DNA from: Antribacter soli
GTDB lineage: Bacteria; Actinomycetota; Actinomycetes; Actinomycetales; Cellulomonadaceae
NCBI RefSeq assembly: GCF_021568775.1
Contig: NZ_JAKGSG010000004.1
Span: forward strand, 1 to 43,612
DNA: 43,612 nt
Direction of reading: 5' to 3'
The translations under genes were made by a program, and so were the position numbers. The notes under the pieces are model-generated. The model did no database searches. It was given only the letters and a program-made list of their open reading frames with translations, and was not told the DNA's origin. Shown in pieces: positions 8,964 through 17,607 of the stretch. The stretch's first letter is position 1. Each line of letters starts with the position of its first letter.

Positions 8964-9674
8964 TCAGTGCTGGCCGTAGACGTTCTGGTAGCGGGCGTAC
9001 AGGGCGTCGATCGCCTCCTGGGCGATGGGGACCGGCTCGCCGAGCTGGCGCGAGACGTGCACCGCGCGAGCGACCTCCTCGCACAGCACGGCCGCCTTGA
9101 CGGCCGACCTGGCGTCCTTGCCGATCGTGAACGGGCCGTGGTTGCGCATGAGCACCGCGGGGCTGCGCGACCCGCGCAGCGTCTCGACGATGCCCCGGCC
9201 GATCGAGTCGTCGCCGATGATCGCGAACGGCCCCACGGGGATGGGCCCGCCGAACTCGTCGGCCATCATCGTCAGCACGCACGGGATCTCCTCGCCGCGC
9301 GCGGCCCAGGCCGTCGCGTACGTGGAGTGCGTGTGCACGACGCCGCCGACGTGGTCCAGGTGCCGGTACACGTACGCGTGCGCGGCCGTGTCGCTCGACG
9401 GCGAGCGGTCGCCCTCGACGAGGTTCCCGTCGAGGTCGCACACGACGATCGCCTCGGGCGTGAGGTCGTCGTACGAGACGCCCGAGGGCTTGATGACGAA
9501 GAGGTCGTTGGCACCCTCGCCGTCGGCGATGTCGCGGACGCGCTCGGACACGTTGCCCGCGGTCCACACGACGAGGTCCCAACGGGGCAGCTCGGCGTGC
9601 AGGGCCGCCACGCGCACCTTGGCGTCGTCGACGGCGGCGCGTAGGTGGGCAGGGACCTCGGTGAGCGTGCTCAT
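8964..9674 (-). CDS. araD: L-ribulose-5-phosphate 4-epimerase
   Basis: 236-residue class II aldolase-fold epimerase. It converts L-ribulose 5-phosphate to D-xylulose 5-phosphate for the pentose phosphate pathway. Visible motifs are WTAGNVSERV, IKPSGVSYDDL, DGNLVEGDRSPSSDTAAHAYVY and the metal-binding VVHTHSTYATAWAA. Of two in-frame ATG codons, 9674 was preferred over 9689 because GGAGA lies about nine bases upstream and the product then begins MSTLTEVPAHL; the other would add five residues. It sits between araB and araA, all on the minus strand. Confidence 0.95.
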   Translation of the reverse strand: MSTLTEVPAHLRAAVDDAKVRVAALHAELPRWDLVVWTAGNVSERVRDIADGEGANDLFVIKPSGVSYDDLTPEAIVVCDLDGNLVEGDRSPSSDTAAHAYVYRHLDHVGGVVHTHSTYATAWAARGEEIPCVLTMMADEFGGPIPVGPFAIIGDDSIGRGIVETLRGSRSPAVLMRNHGPFTIGKDARSAVKAAVLCEEVARAVHVSRQLGEPVPIAQEAIDALYARYQNVYGQH

Positions 9675-9700
9675 ACTGCGGATCTCCATTCCGTTCCAGG

Positions 9701-9738
9701 TCAGATCGGCCGGTTCAGATCGGCCGGGTCAGATCGCC
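9701..9738. repeat. 14-base tandem repeat over the araB stop codon
   Basis: The unit TCAGATCGGCCGG plus T or G occurs twice (9701-9714, 9715-9728) and a partial third copy (9729-9738) contains the araB stop. Each unit carries a minus-strand TGA. It probably arose by replication slippage and lies between araB and araD. Confidence 0.85.
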
Positions 9739-11342
9739 AGGGTGGCGGCGCGCTCGACCGCGAGGCCCGCGCTGTACCGCTCCAGGTAGGTGGCGAAGCC
9801 GGCGACGTCGCCGGCGTCGGGCTGCGCGACGTCCAGCGCGGCGTCGGCGAACACGCGGTCGTTCAGGTAGGTGCCCAGGTCCGGGCCGTCCGGCTCGGAC
9901 GCGGCCGACAGGTAGGCGGCAAGCACGGCGATGCCCCAGGCACCGCCCTCGCTCGCGGTCCGGCCGACGGCGACCGGCGCGCCGATCGCAGCGGCCAGCA
10001 GGCGCTGCGCCACGCCCTCGGTGCGGAACAGCCCGCCGTGGGCGAACATCGCGTCGACCTCGACGCCCTCCTCGGCGAGCACGCGCATGCCCAGCGCGAG
10101 CGTGCCGAAAGCGCCGTAGACCTGGGTGCGCATGAAGTTGGCCAGCGTCAGGCTGCTGTCGGGGGTGCGAACGAACAGCGGCCGCCCCTCCTCCAGGCCG
10201 GTGATGGGCTCGCCGGCCAGGTAGTTGTAGGCCAGCAGCCCGCCGCCGTCGGCGTCGCCCTCCAGCGCCGCCCGGAACAGGGTGGCGAAGACGTCGTCCG
10301 GCCCGGCCGGGGCACCCAGTGCGGCGGCGAACTGGCCGAACACGTCGGCCCACGCGCCGAGCTCGCTGGCGCCGTTGTTGCAGTGGACCATCGCCACCAG
10401 GTCGCCGGCGGGGGTCGTGACCAGGTCGAGCTCGTGGTGCACCTTCGCCAGGGCCCGCTCGAGCACGATCATGGCGAAGATGCTCGTGCCGGCGCTGACG
10501 TTGCCGGTGCGCGGCGCCACGGAGTTCGTGGCGACCATGCCGGTGCCGGCGTCGCCCTCGGGCGGGCACAGGGGGATGCCCGGCTGGAGCGCGCCGGTCG
10601 GGTCCAGCAGTGCGGCACCCCCGGCGGTCAGGCGGCCGGCCTCCTGGCCCGCCGGAAGCACCTCGGGCAGCAGGTCTGCGACGGCCAGGCCGGGGCGGCG
10701 CTCTGCGACCAGCGCGTCGAGCTGGTCGAGCATCTTCCGGTCGTAGCCCCTTGTCTCAGGGTCGACGGGGAACATGCCGGACGCGTCGCCCACGCCGAGC
10801 ACCTTGCGCCCGGTCAGGCGCCAGTGGACGTAGCCGGCCAGCGTGGTGAAATGGGCGATCTGCGGCACGTGCGGCTCGTCGTCGAGGATCGCCTGGTACA
10901 GGTGGGCGACGGACCAGCGCAGCGGGATGTTGTAGCCGAACAGCTCGGTCAGCTCGGCGGCGGCCGGGCCCGTGCTGGTGTTGCGCCAGGTACGGAACGG
11001 CACCAGCAGCCGGTCGTCGGCGTCGAACGCCAGGTAGCCGTGCATCATGGCCGACACGCCGATGCCGGCGAAGGTGGTCGGGCGGACCCCGTACTGCACC
11101 TCGACGTCGGCCACGAGCCGGGCGAAGCAGTCCTGCAGACCGGCCCAGACGGCGTCCAGGGAGTACGTCCACACCCGGTCGACGAGCTGGTTCTCCCAGT
11201 CGTGGCTGCCGCTCGCGATCGGCGCGTGGTCCGGACCGATCAGGCTCGCCTTGATCCGGGTCGACCCGAGCTCGATGCCGAGCACTGCCCGACCTGCGAC
11301 GATCGCCGCCCGAACCTCGGCCGCCTGGTCCTGCTGCACCAT
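9729..11342 (-). CDS. araB: L-ribulokinase, FGGY family
   Basis: About 537-residue FGGY sugar kinase, phosphorylating L-ribulose at O5 with ATP. The N-terminal phosphate motif is [14 protein letters not shown]. Later blocks include [35 protein letters not shown] and [24 protein letters not shown] near the nucleotide site. Its sequence is of the divergent kinase type rather than the classical E. coli AraB type, so the ribulokinase call relies on its place directly before araD and araA. ATG at 11342 is preferred over GTG at 11345 because GGAG then lies five bases upstream. First gene of araBDA; a LacI-type operator lies 59 bases upstream. Confidence 0.88.
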   Translation of the reverse strand: MVQQDQAAEVRAAIVAGRAVLGIELGSTRIKASLIGPDHAPIASGSHDWENQLVDRVWTYSLDAVWAGLQDCFARLVADVEVQYGVRPTTFAGIGVSAMMHGYLAFDADDRLLVPFRTWRNTSTGPAAAELTELFGYNIPLRWSVAHLYQAILDDEPHVPQIAHFTTLAGYVHWRLTGRKVLGVGDASGMFPVDPETRGYDRKMLDQLDALVAERRPGLAVADLLPEVLPAGQEAGRLTAGGAALLDPTGALQPGIPLCPPEGDAGTGMVATNSVAPRTGNVSAGTSIFAMIVLERALAKVHHELDLVTTPAGDLVAMVHCNNGASELGAWADVFGQFAAALGAPAGPDDVFATLFRAALEGDADGGGLLAYNYLAGEPITGLEEGRPLFVRTPDSSLTLANFMRTQVYGAFGTLALGMRVLAEEGVEVDAMFAHGGLFRTEGVAQRLLAAAIGAPVAVGRTASEGGAWGIAVLAAYLSAASEPDGPDLGTYLNDRVFADAALDVAQPDAGDVAGFATYLERYSAGLAVERAATLAI

Positions 11343-11400
11343 CACTGCTCCGTCCTCGCCCGCTCCGTCGCGGGCGTCGTCCCGGTTCTGTCCGGGTCCT

Positions 11401-11416
11401 GATGTTAGCGCTCACA
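11401..11416 (-). promoter_or_regulatory. LacI-type operator of the araBDA promoter
   Basis: GATGTTAGCGCTCACA is identical over 16 bases to the site at 7203-7218. It lies directly downstream of the predicted -10 element of araB. It could also influence the divergent gene, whose frame opens at 11449. Confidence 0.8.
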
Positions 11417-11444
11417 TCGTACCTCTGCCACCGACCCGGTGAAA
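11416..11444 (-). promoter_or_regulatory. Predicted araBDA promoter
   Basis: On the minus strand, TTTCAC (11439-11444) and TACGAT (11416-11421) are separated by 17 bases. Each matches four of six consensus positions. The operator abuts the -10. Confidence 0.5.
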
Positions 11445-11523
11445 GCGCATGTCGGACGACCGGTTCCTGCCAGGGCGCCGTTCTCACGAGACAATCGGGA
11501 CGCGGCACGTGATGCTGGGGGCC

Positions 11524-13488
11524 ATGGACAACGAACCCGAAGATCTGGAGCGGAAGGAGGCGCCACAGCGCCTCCTCGACCGTCCGCGCGACGAGGCCGA
11601 GGCGCTGGACGAGATCTTCGGAGGTACTGACGACCTCGACCACGCACCGGGCCCCCCGATCGAGGCTGCGCCCGTCCCGGCCCCCGCACTCCCGGTCCCG
11701 CGCCTGCGGGCGGCCGGGGCGGTGATCGTGGCCGTCGCCGCTCACCTGTACCTGCACCTGGGTCCTCTGTTCTCGCAAGCCGGCTGGACGCTGAGCTCGT
11801 TCCGCGACTACTACCCGGACGACCAGAAGTCGTACCTCGCGATCGCGACGAACTGGGCGCACGGCTTCCGTGCCGACACGGAGCCCTTCACGCGCACGGG
11901 GACCAGCCCGTACCCCGACCTCTACTACCGCACCATGGGATGGCTGGCCGACCTCGTCGGCGCCAACCCCGTCGTCGTCTGGAACCTGCTGGGCGCGGCG
12001 GTCCAGGCGATGCTCGTCGCCGGCCTGGCCACGGCGACGATCCTCGTGACCCGGCGATGGTGGGCCGGCCTGGCCGCCCCGCTGCCGTTCGTGATGGGCA
12101 CCCTCGCGGTGGCGACGCAGGGCACCTGGATGACCGAGCTCGGCTCGCACGCGGTGCTCTGGGGTCCGTTCGGGGTGCTGTTCACCGCGAACGGCGAAGC
12201 CGCGGCCCTGTGCCTGGCCGGTCTGGCGATCCTCGCGCTCGTCGTCGTCGCCAGCGGCGCGGTGCGCTCCGTCCGCACGCGATGGGTGCTGGTGATCGCG
12301 GCCGCTGCCGCGGTGGGCGTTCTCGCGGACATCCAGACCTACACCTTCCTGACGACCATCATGCTGATCGCCTGTGCGACCGCCGCCGTCGGTGTGGCCC
12401 GTTCTCCGTGGCGGGTGGTGTGGGTTCCGGTGACCGCGGCGCTCGTCGTGGCGGTCTTCCTTCTCGGTCCGGCCGTCTCGTCCGTGAGCCCGCTCGCCGC
12501 CCTCGCCTTCGGGCTCGTGCCCGCGGTCCCCGGGATCGTGCTCGTCGCCGGACGCCACGGCTGGCCGGGCTTCCTCCTTGCCGTGTTCGTGGCGGGCGCC
12601 TTCGCAGCGCCGCAGCTGCTCGCCACCGTCGTCGGCGTCGCGTCGGGCGACGAGTTCCTCACGTACCGCGCGGTGTCGTCGGCGAACCTGGGCGTCCCGG
12701 CAGGCGACGGCGCGCGGGCGGCAGTCGTGCTGGTCGTCGCGCTGGCCCTCGTCGTGCTGGTCGGCGCGCTCCGCCGGTCCTGGTTCGCGACGGGCGCGCC
12801 GCTGGGGGCGTCGCTGGCCTGGTACCTCGGTGCCACGAACGACGTGTGGGGAGCGAACCAGGAGCCCTACCGGTTCTGGCTCGACATGATGCTCCTGATC
12901 TCCGTGGGTCTGCTCCCGCTGCTGGTCGACGCGTTCGTCGTCGTCCTCCGCACCGTCCTGCGCGTCCCCGGCGCCGAGGGCGAGCTCAGGCTGGAGTCGG
13001 GCGGGCGCCCTCGGACGGAGGTGCTCGTCGGGGCGCTCACCGTCGTGGTGGTGCTCTTCTCCGTGAGCACGGCGGACTTCGCCGACTTCCGGCGGGACAT
13101 CGCTCGACAGGAACCGATCACGTTCTTCGACGACCGGTCCGCCGTCCTCGCGGAGGTTGCGTCGGAGGCGGACGGCGGCGTCGTCCTGCCGGACCCGTGC
13201 ATCGACCCGTTCGTGCTCAAGATCGCCTGGGGCGGCCCGACGGCGTACTACAACCTGGGGCTCGCCTGGCCCGAGAACCCGGCGCACTACCGGGCAGTCC
13301 TCGACGCCCGCCTCGACGATCGGCTCGACCTCGACGAGGCGAGCAAGGCCGGGATCGGCTACGTCGTGGCCGACTCCGACTGCGCAAGGGGCGGCTGGGC
13401 CTCGGACCTGGACGCTGCAGGCGCGACCCAGGTGACCGAGCGGTCGTACGGTGCCGACGGTGCGTACGTGCTCTGGCGGCTTCCCTGA
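11524..13488 (+). CDS. Large multi-pass membrane protein, possibly GT-C-like
   Basis: About 654 residues. The first 50 residues are acidic and proline-rich, then a hydrophobic helix leads to a loop with SSFRDYYPDDQKSYLAIA. Roughly ten or more further helices follow up to residue about 490. The last 130 residues are soluble, with FFDDRSAVLAEVA, VLPDPCIDPF and a Cys in DSDCARGGW. An acidic loop after helix 1 and a soluble C-terminal domain resemble GT-C lipid-linked glycosyltransferases, but I do not recognise a specific family, so no function is assigned. ATG at 11524 has a G-rich stretch just upstream; the frame is open from 11449. It is divergent from araB and flanked by the LacI gene, so it could be co-regulated. 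Confidence 0.75.
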   Translation: MDNEPEDLERKEAPQRLLDRPRDEAEALDEIFGGTDDLDHAPGPPIEAAPVPAPALPVPRLRAAGAVIVAVAAHLYLHLGPLFSQAGWTLSSFRDYYPDDQKSYLAIATNWAHGFRADTEPFTRTGTSPYPDLYYRTMGWLADLVGANPVVVWNLLGAAVQAMLVAGLATATILVTRRWWAGLAAPLPFVMGTLAVATQGTWMTELGSHAVLWGPFGVLFTANGEAAALCLAGLAILALVVVASGAVRSVRTRWVLVIAAAAAVGVLADIQTYTFLTTIMLIACATAAVGVARSPWRVVWVPVTAALVVAVFLLGPAVSSVSPLAALAFGLVPAVPGIVLVAGRHGWPGFLLAVFVAGAFAAPQLLATVVGVASGDEFLTYRAVSSANLGVPAGDGARAAVVLVVALALVVLVGALRRSWFATGAPLGASLAWYLGATNDVWGANQEPYRFWLDMMLLISVGLLPLLVDAFVVVLRTVLRVPGAEGELRLESGGRPRTEVLVGALTVVVVLFSVSTADFADFRRDIARQEPITFFDDRSAVLAEVASEADGGVVLPDPCIDPFVLKIAWGGPTAYYNLGLAWPENPAHYRAVLDARLDDRLDLDEASKAGIGYVVADSDCARGGWASDLDAAGATQVTERSYGADGAYVLWRLP

Positions 13489-13505
13489 ACCTGCGGGGAA
13501 GCCGC

Positions 13506-14618
13506 TCAGCGGGGCTCTGCCGCGCTCTCCCGCACCACGAGCCACGGGGCGATCCGCTCGACCGGGACGACGTCGCCGTCGAGCGCCCGCAGGAGGAGGC
13601 CCACGCTCGCCGCGCCGAGCTCGGCGAACGGCTGCCGCACCGTCGTCAGCGGGGGGATGAAGTGCGAGGCGCCGGCGATGTCGTCGAAGCCGACGACGGA
13701 GACGTCGCGCGGCACCTGCACCCCCTGCTCCCAGAACGCGTGGAGCAGTCCGAGGGCGAGCTGGTCGTTGCTCGTGAACACGGCCGTGGGACCCATGCCC
13801 GCCCGGACCTCGTCCGCGAGCCTGGTGCCGATGCGGAAGCCGTCGTCCGAGGTCCACGTCGCGACGTGCAGCCGCTGCACGGCGACCTGACGCGCCTCCA
13901 GCGCCTCCCGCCACCCCGCGACGCGCTGCCGAGCGTCGTACCAGTCCTGCGGGCCGGCGATGTGCATCACGGTCTCGTGACCGAGGTCGAGCAGGTGGTC
14001 CGTCGCGATCCGCGCGCCACGCTGCTGGTCCACGGCGACGGACAGGCTGGACCCGTCGGCGCCCGCGTCCCGCGCCGCGACGATCACGACCGGGACCGGG
14101 GCCCGGAACGTGTCGACCGCCTCGGCGACGTCCGTCTGGGGTGCGATCACGACGATCCCCGCGACGCCCTGGTCCATGAAGTGGTCGAGGACCTGGTGCA
14201 TCGTCTCCGCGTCGTAGCGCCGGATCGTCGCGACGGACACGTACCAGCCCTGCTCGCGCGCGGCCTCCTCGACGGCGATGAGGGTGCTCGTCGGGCCGTA
14301 CAGCGCCGAGCCGGTCGTCACCACGCCCAGCGTCGCCGAGCGCGCGGTCGCCAGGACACGGGCCGCGATGTTGGGCCGGTAGCCGAGCGTCCTGATCGCG
14401 TCCAGGACACGCTGCCGCGTCTCCGCGCGGACGTTCGGGTGGTCGTTGAGCACGCGCGACACGGTCTGGTGCGACACGCCCGCCAGCGCCGCGACGTCGG
14501 ACATCGCGGGCGGGCGGCGCCGGGCTGCATCGGCCGGAGCAAGTGCGGCGTCGGCCGGGGAGCCGGCGGCCGGAGCGGCGGGTCGTTCCGCCGCGACAGG
14601 ATCGTTCACGGTGCCCAT
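13506..14618 (-). CDS. LacI-family transcriptional regulator, probable arabinose regulon repressor
   Basis: 370 residues. A 38-residue Ala/Pro-rich tail precedes the DNA-binding region MSDVAALAGVSHQTVSRVLN (39-58), which includes the recognition helix, and the hinge helix around NIAARVLATARS. The rest is a periplasmic-binding-fold sensor domain with GIVVIAPQTD, DQQRGARIATDHLLDLGH, FTSNDQLALGLL and VVGFDDIAGASHFIPPLTTVRQP. ATG at 14618 is supported by GGAGGGGG upstream; the internal Met39 lacks such support. The gene follows the GH35 gene on the same strand and has an operator-like site at 14640-14653, suggesting autoregulation. Matching sites before araB and the transporter make it the best candidate for their regulator. 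The ligand is not visible from sequence. Confidence 0.92.
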   Translation of the reverse strand: MGTVNDPVAAERPAAPAAGSPADAALAPADAARRRPPAMSDVAALAGVSHQTVSRVLNDHPNVRAETRQRVLDAIRTLGYRPNIAARVLATARSATLGVVTTGSALYGPTSTLIAVEEAAREQGWYVSVATIRRYDAETMHQVLDHFMDQGVAGIVVIAPQTDVAEAVDTFRAPVPVVIVAARDAGADGSSLSVAVDQQRGARIATDHLLDLGHETVMHIAGPQDWYDARQRVAGWREALEARQVAVQRLHVATWTSDDGFRIGTRLADEVRAGMGPTAVFTSNDQLALGLLHAFWEQGVQVPRDVSVVGFDDIAGASHFIPPLTTVRQPFAELGAASVGLLLRALDGDVVPVERIAPWLVVRESAAEPR

Positions 14619-14639
14619 CCTGCCCCCTCCAGAGGCGAT

Positions 14640-14653
14640 TGTGTGCGTTCACA
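14640..14653 (-). promoter_or_regulatory. LacI-type operator before the regulator gene
   Basis: TGTGTGCGTTCACA matches the araB and transporter operator at 11 of 14 positions and keeps the CG centre. It lies 21 bases upstream of the regulator start and overlaps a possible -10 (CACAAT on the minus strand). Confidence 0.6.
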
Positions 14654-14712
14654 TTCCGTGAGCACCTCAGATCGGCAGGCGAGCGGCGCACCTACCGCCC
14701 GCCCAGGCCCGC

Positions 14713-17424
14713 TCATACCGTCGACCGGAGCGGCGCGCGCACCGGTAGAGGCCGCACATCGACGCCGTGCAGCACGGGATCACCCCCGCCCGCCAGTCCC
14801 CGCACCCGGAGCACGATCCGCGCCCCGTCCGGGGCCCCGGGCACCCACGCGACGTCCGGCTCGCCACCCGTGAACCTGGGCCGGCCGGCGCCGAGCCACG
14901 CCCGGCCGGTCAGGGTCGCCTCACCCTGACGTACCACCCAGACATGCACGCGCACGTCCGTGCCTCTCGGGCGCACCTCGTACCCGCCGGCGTGCGGCGG
15001 CACGTCGGCGACGAGCCACACGTCCGCGCCCGCGGCGACCGCCAGCGACACGCCGGCCGGGCCGACGGCGTCCGGTTCCGCGACAGATCGCCCCTCCGCG
15101 ACCTCGACCGCCCGCCGGTCCAGCTCGGTGTCCGGTTCGGGCTCGAGCGTCCAGCCCGTCACCGGCCGCAGGTCCAGCAGCTCGGCGCCGAGGGCCGGCC
15201 CACCCGGGTGGTGCGGCAGCGTCACCGCCACGCCCCCGGCCCCGGCGGGCAGCAGCACCCAGGGATCGTCGGGCACGACGACGGACGCCGGCCCCGGGCC
15301 GGCGTCGGCCACGATGCTCACCGCGACCGGACCGGTCAGCCCCGACAGCCGCAGCGCCCGCTCCGCGAGGGCGGGCGGCAGGTCGCGCGTGTACGTCACC
15401 GGGTCTCCGAGCCGGGTGCTGCTCCACCCGCCGAGCGTGCGCAGCGGTGCGGGCGCGCTCCCTGCTCCAGCTCCCGAGACCCGCCAGAGCGCCGACACGT
15501 CGGCCCGGCCGGTCACCGCCCACACGCGCCCCAGGCCGCGCAGGGAGCCGAGCCGCAGCGCGGGCAGCCGCGCGTCGTCGAAGCCGGCATGGCCCCAGGT
15601 CTCGACGTCGGCCCGCAGAGCGGACGAGCCGTCGTCGGTGCGGACGTCGAGCCACGTCGCCGCGCCCGACCGCGCGAACGCCGGCAGCACCCGCTCGCCG
15701 ACCCGGAGCTCGACGACGTCGGCGGCGCCCGCGACAAGGAGCTCCGCCACCCCGGACAGGTCGGCCACGGCGCGGTAGGTGCCGCACCCGCGGTAGACAC
15801 CGGCGGCCTCGAGCGGCTCGGGATCGACCGTGCGGGACGCGGGACGCCTGGGACGGTCGACCTTGTCGGAGGAGCCGACCACCGCCCGGCGGAGCGCCAC
15901 CGGCTCCGGCGAAGCAGCCGCCGCGTCGGTCCCCGCCGCCACCGGCGTGGGCCCGCCGGCCGACGCCCCCGCGACCGCCCGGCTCACCAGCTGGATCGCG
16001 AGCGACCCGGCGGGCGTGCGGACCACGGCCCGGGCCCCCGGCATCCCGGGCGCCGCCAGGGGGACCCAGATCTCGTCGCCGGCCACGTCCAGCACGGCCA
16101 CCGCGGGTCCGTCGGCCGCGAGCACGAGGTGCGCCCCGGAGTCGCGCGGCCTGGCCAGCCCACCCTGGCGACCGCGGCCCGCCAGCCCGACCACCTCGGC
16201 AGTGGCGACAGTGAGCGTGGCCTGCGCGCCCCACCCGGCGAGCGGCAGGCCCACGGGCAGCAGCGGGCACGCCCCGGCCGGGACGACGACCGGGACCTCG
16301 CGCCCGCCGACGTCGAGCAGGGCCGAGCCCGGGACGCTGCCGAGGTTCGGCAGGCCTACGAGGCGCCCACCGCCCGCGAGGTCGAGAGTGGCGACGTGCG
16401 ACGCCGTCGGGAATCCGGCCCGTACCGTGGCCGCCGGGCCGGGCCGGGCGCCCTCGAGCGCCGGTCCCAGGGCATCGACGACCCGTGCGAGGAGGCGCGC
16501 CTCCGCGCGCTGCTCCGCGTGCTGCTGCCCGGTGGCGGAGACGAGCCCGCCGAGGTCGGAGGAGTGCGTCATGAACGCGCCGGGATCGCCCCAGCTGCCG
16601 GTCGAGGGCGTCCAGCCGAGGTCCCGGCCGGAGGACTGCAGGTACGGGCCGAGGAACGACACACCCGAGGCGAGCAGGCGGCGCAGCGTCGTGTGCGACC
16701 GGCCGGTCTCCGTGACCCAGAGCGGGAGCCCGCGGGACCTCAGGTCACGGGCGTAGGCGACGACCTCGGCCTCGATGTCGGGCGAGGCGTCCGACGGGTT
16801 GAAGTTGTCCGTGGGGAGCACGCCCGGCACCCCGCCCGTGGCGCGCTCCAGGTCCCCCTGGCCGGCGCACGCCACGAGGGGGACGGTGAGGCCCGCAGAC
16901 CGGGCGAGGTCCCGCAACGCCCCGACATACGCCGCCGGGTCGTCGCAGTCGAAGAGGTCGAGCTCGTTCTCGAGCTGGACCGCCACGACGGGCCCGCCGC
17001 GATCGGTCTGCCGCTCGGCGAGGATCGGGAGGACCCGCTCGAACCAGCGTCCGACCTGGGCGAGGTAGCGCGGCTCGGCCTGCCGCAGCCGGAGGCCCGG
17101 CTCGAGGGTGAGCCATGCCGGCAGCCCGCCGCCGTCCCACCCCGAGCAGATGTACGGGCCCGGCCGCGCGAGCACGTCCAGCCCGGCGTCCGCGGCGAGG
17201 TCGAGGAACGCGCCCACGTCGCGAGGTCCCGTGAAGTCCCACACCCCGGGCGCGAGCTCGTGGGTGTTCCACGGGACGTACAGGCCCACGCACGTGTAGC
17301 CCGCGTCCCGCACCTGCGCGAGGCGCCACGCCCACTCCTGCCGGGGCAGGCGGAACGAGAACACCGACGCGCACAGGACGACGCCTTCGGCACCAGGCAG
17401 GACCCGGGAGGTACCCGCCGTCAC
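14713..17424 (-). CDS. GH35-family glycosidase, beta-galactosidase-like
   Basis: 903 residues with a GH35 TIM-barrel N-terminus and long beta-rich C-terminal domains. Barrel markers are GLYVPWNTHE (47-56), RPGPYICSGWDGGGLPAWL (87-105), VVAVQLENELD with candidate acid/base Glu154, and LPLWVTETG with candidate nucleophile Glu239. In typical GH35 enzymes the second motif reads PYICAEW; here the Glu used for sugar binding is Gly95. No signal peptide is visible, so it is likely cytoplasmic. The start is GTG at 17422-17424 with GGGGG upstream, and a promoter with 17-base spacing lies at 17532-17560. Being next to the LacI gene, it may cleave galactosides or arabinosides imported as oligosaccharides; specificity is uncertain. 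Confidence 0.85.
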   Translation of the reverse strand: MTAGTSRVLPGAEGVVLCASVFSFRLPRQEWAWRLAQVRDAGYTCVGLYVPWNTHELAPGVWDFTGPRDVGAFLDLAADAGLDVLARPGPYICSGWDGGGLPAWLTLEPGLRLRQAEPRYLAQVGRWFERVLPILAERQTDRGGPVVAVQLENELDLFDCDDPAAYVGALRDLARSAGLTVPLVACAGQGDLERATGGVPGVLPTDNFNPSDASPDIEAEVVAYARDLRSRGLPLWVTETGRSHTTLRRLLASGVSFLGPYLQSSGRDLGWTPSTGSWGDPGAFMTHSSDLGGLVSATGQQHAEQRAEARLLARVVDALGPALEGARPGPAATVRAGFPTASHVATLDLAGGGRLVGLPNLGSVPGSALLDVGGREVPVVVPAGACPLLPVGLPLAGWGAQATLTVATAEVVGLAGRGRQGGLARPRDSGAHLVLAADGPAVAVLDVAGDEIWVPLAAPGMPGARAVVRTPAGSLAIQLVSRAVAGASAGGPTPVAAGTDAAAASPEPVALRRAVVGSSDKVDRPRRPASRTVDPEPLEAAGVYRGCGTYRAVADLSGVAELLVAGAADVVELRVGERVLPAFARSGAATWLDVRTDDGSSALRADVETWGHAGFDDARLPALRLGSLRGLGRVWAVTGRADVSALWRVSGAGAGSAPAPLRTLGGWSSTRLGDPVTYTRDLPPALAERALRLSGLTGPVAVSIVADAGPGPASVVVPDDPWVLLPAGAGGVAVTLPHHPGGPALGAELLDLRPVTGWTLEPEPDTELDRRAVEVAEGRSVAEPDAVGPAGVSLAVAAGADVWLVADVPPHAGGYEVRPRGTDVRVHVWVVRQGEATLTGRAWLGAGRPRFTGGEPDVAWVPGAPDGARIVLRVRGLAGGGDPVLHGVDVRPLPVRAPLRSTV

Positions 17425-17531
17425 TTGACCCCCGGACGCCGGGACACCGTGAACCGTGCTGCCATCTGCCGCCTCCTTGCGGTCGTCCGGCCCAGGGGGG
17501 CCGGCACGAGCACCTTTGCTCTGACCGTTGG

Positions 17532-17560
17532 AGTATGGGCTCGGGCTAATGACGTGACAA
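17532..17560 (-). promoter_or_regulatory. Predicted promoter of the GH35 gene
   Basis: On the minus strand, TTGTCA (17555-17560) and CATACT (17532-17537) are separated by 17 bases, matching five and four consensus positions. It lies between proC and the GH35 gene. No LacI-type operator was seen here. Confidence 0.55.
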
Positions 17561-17607
17561 GGGCCCCATATCCGTCTCGAGGGGCATCTGCCTCGCGCGG
17601 CGGGCCG

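Noticed and set aside
10756-14691. A 1311-codon minus-strand open frame
   Set aside because: It spans parts of araB, the antisense of the membrane protein and the LacI gene in another frame, and has no coherent domain.
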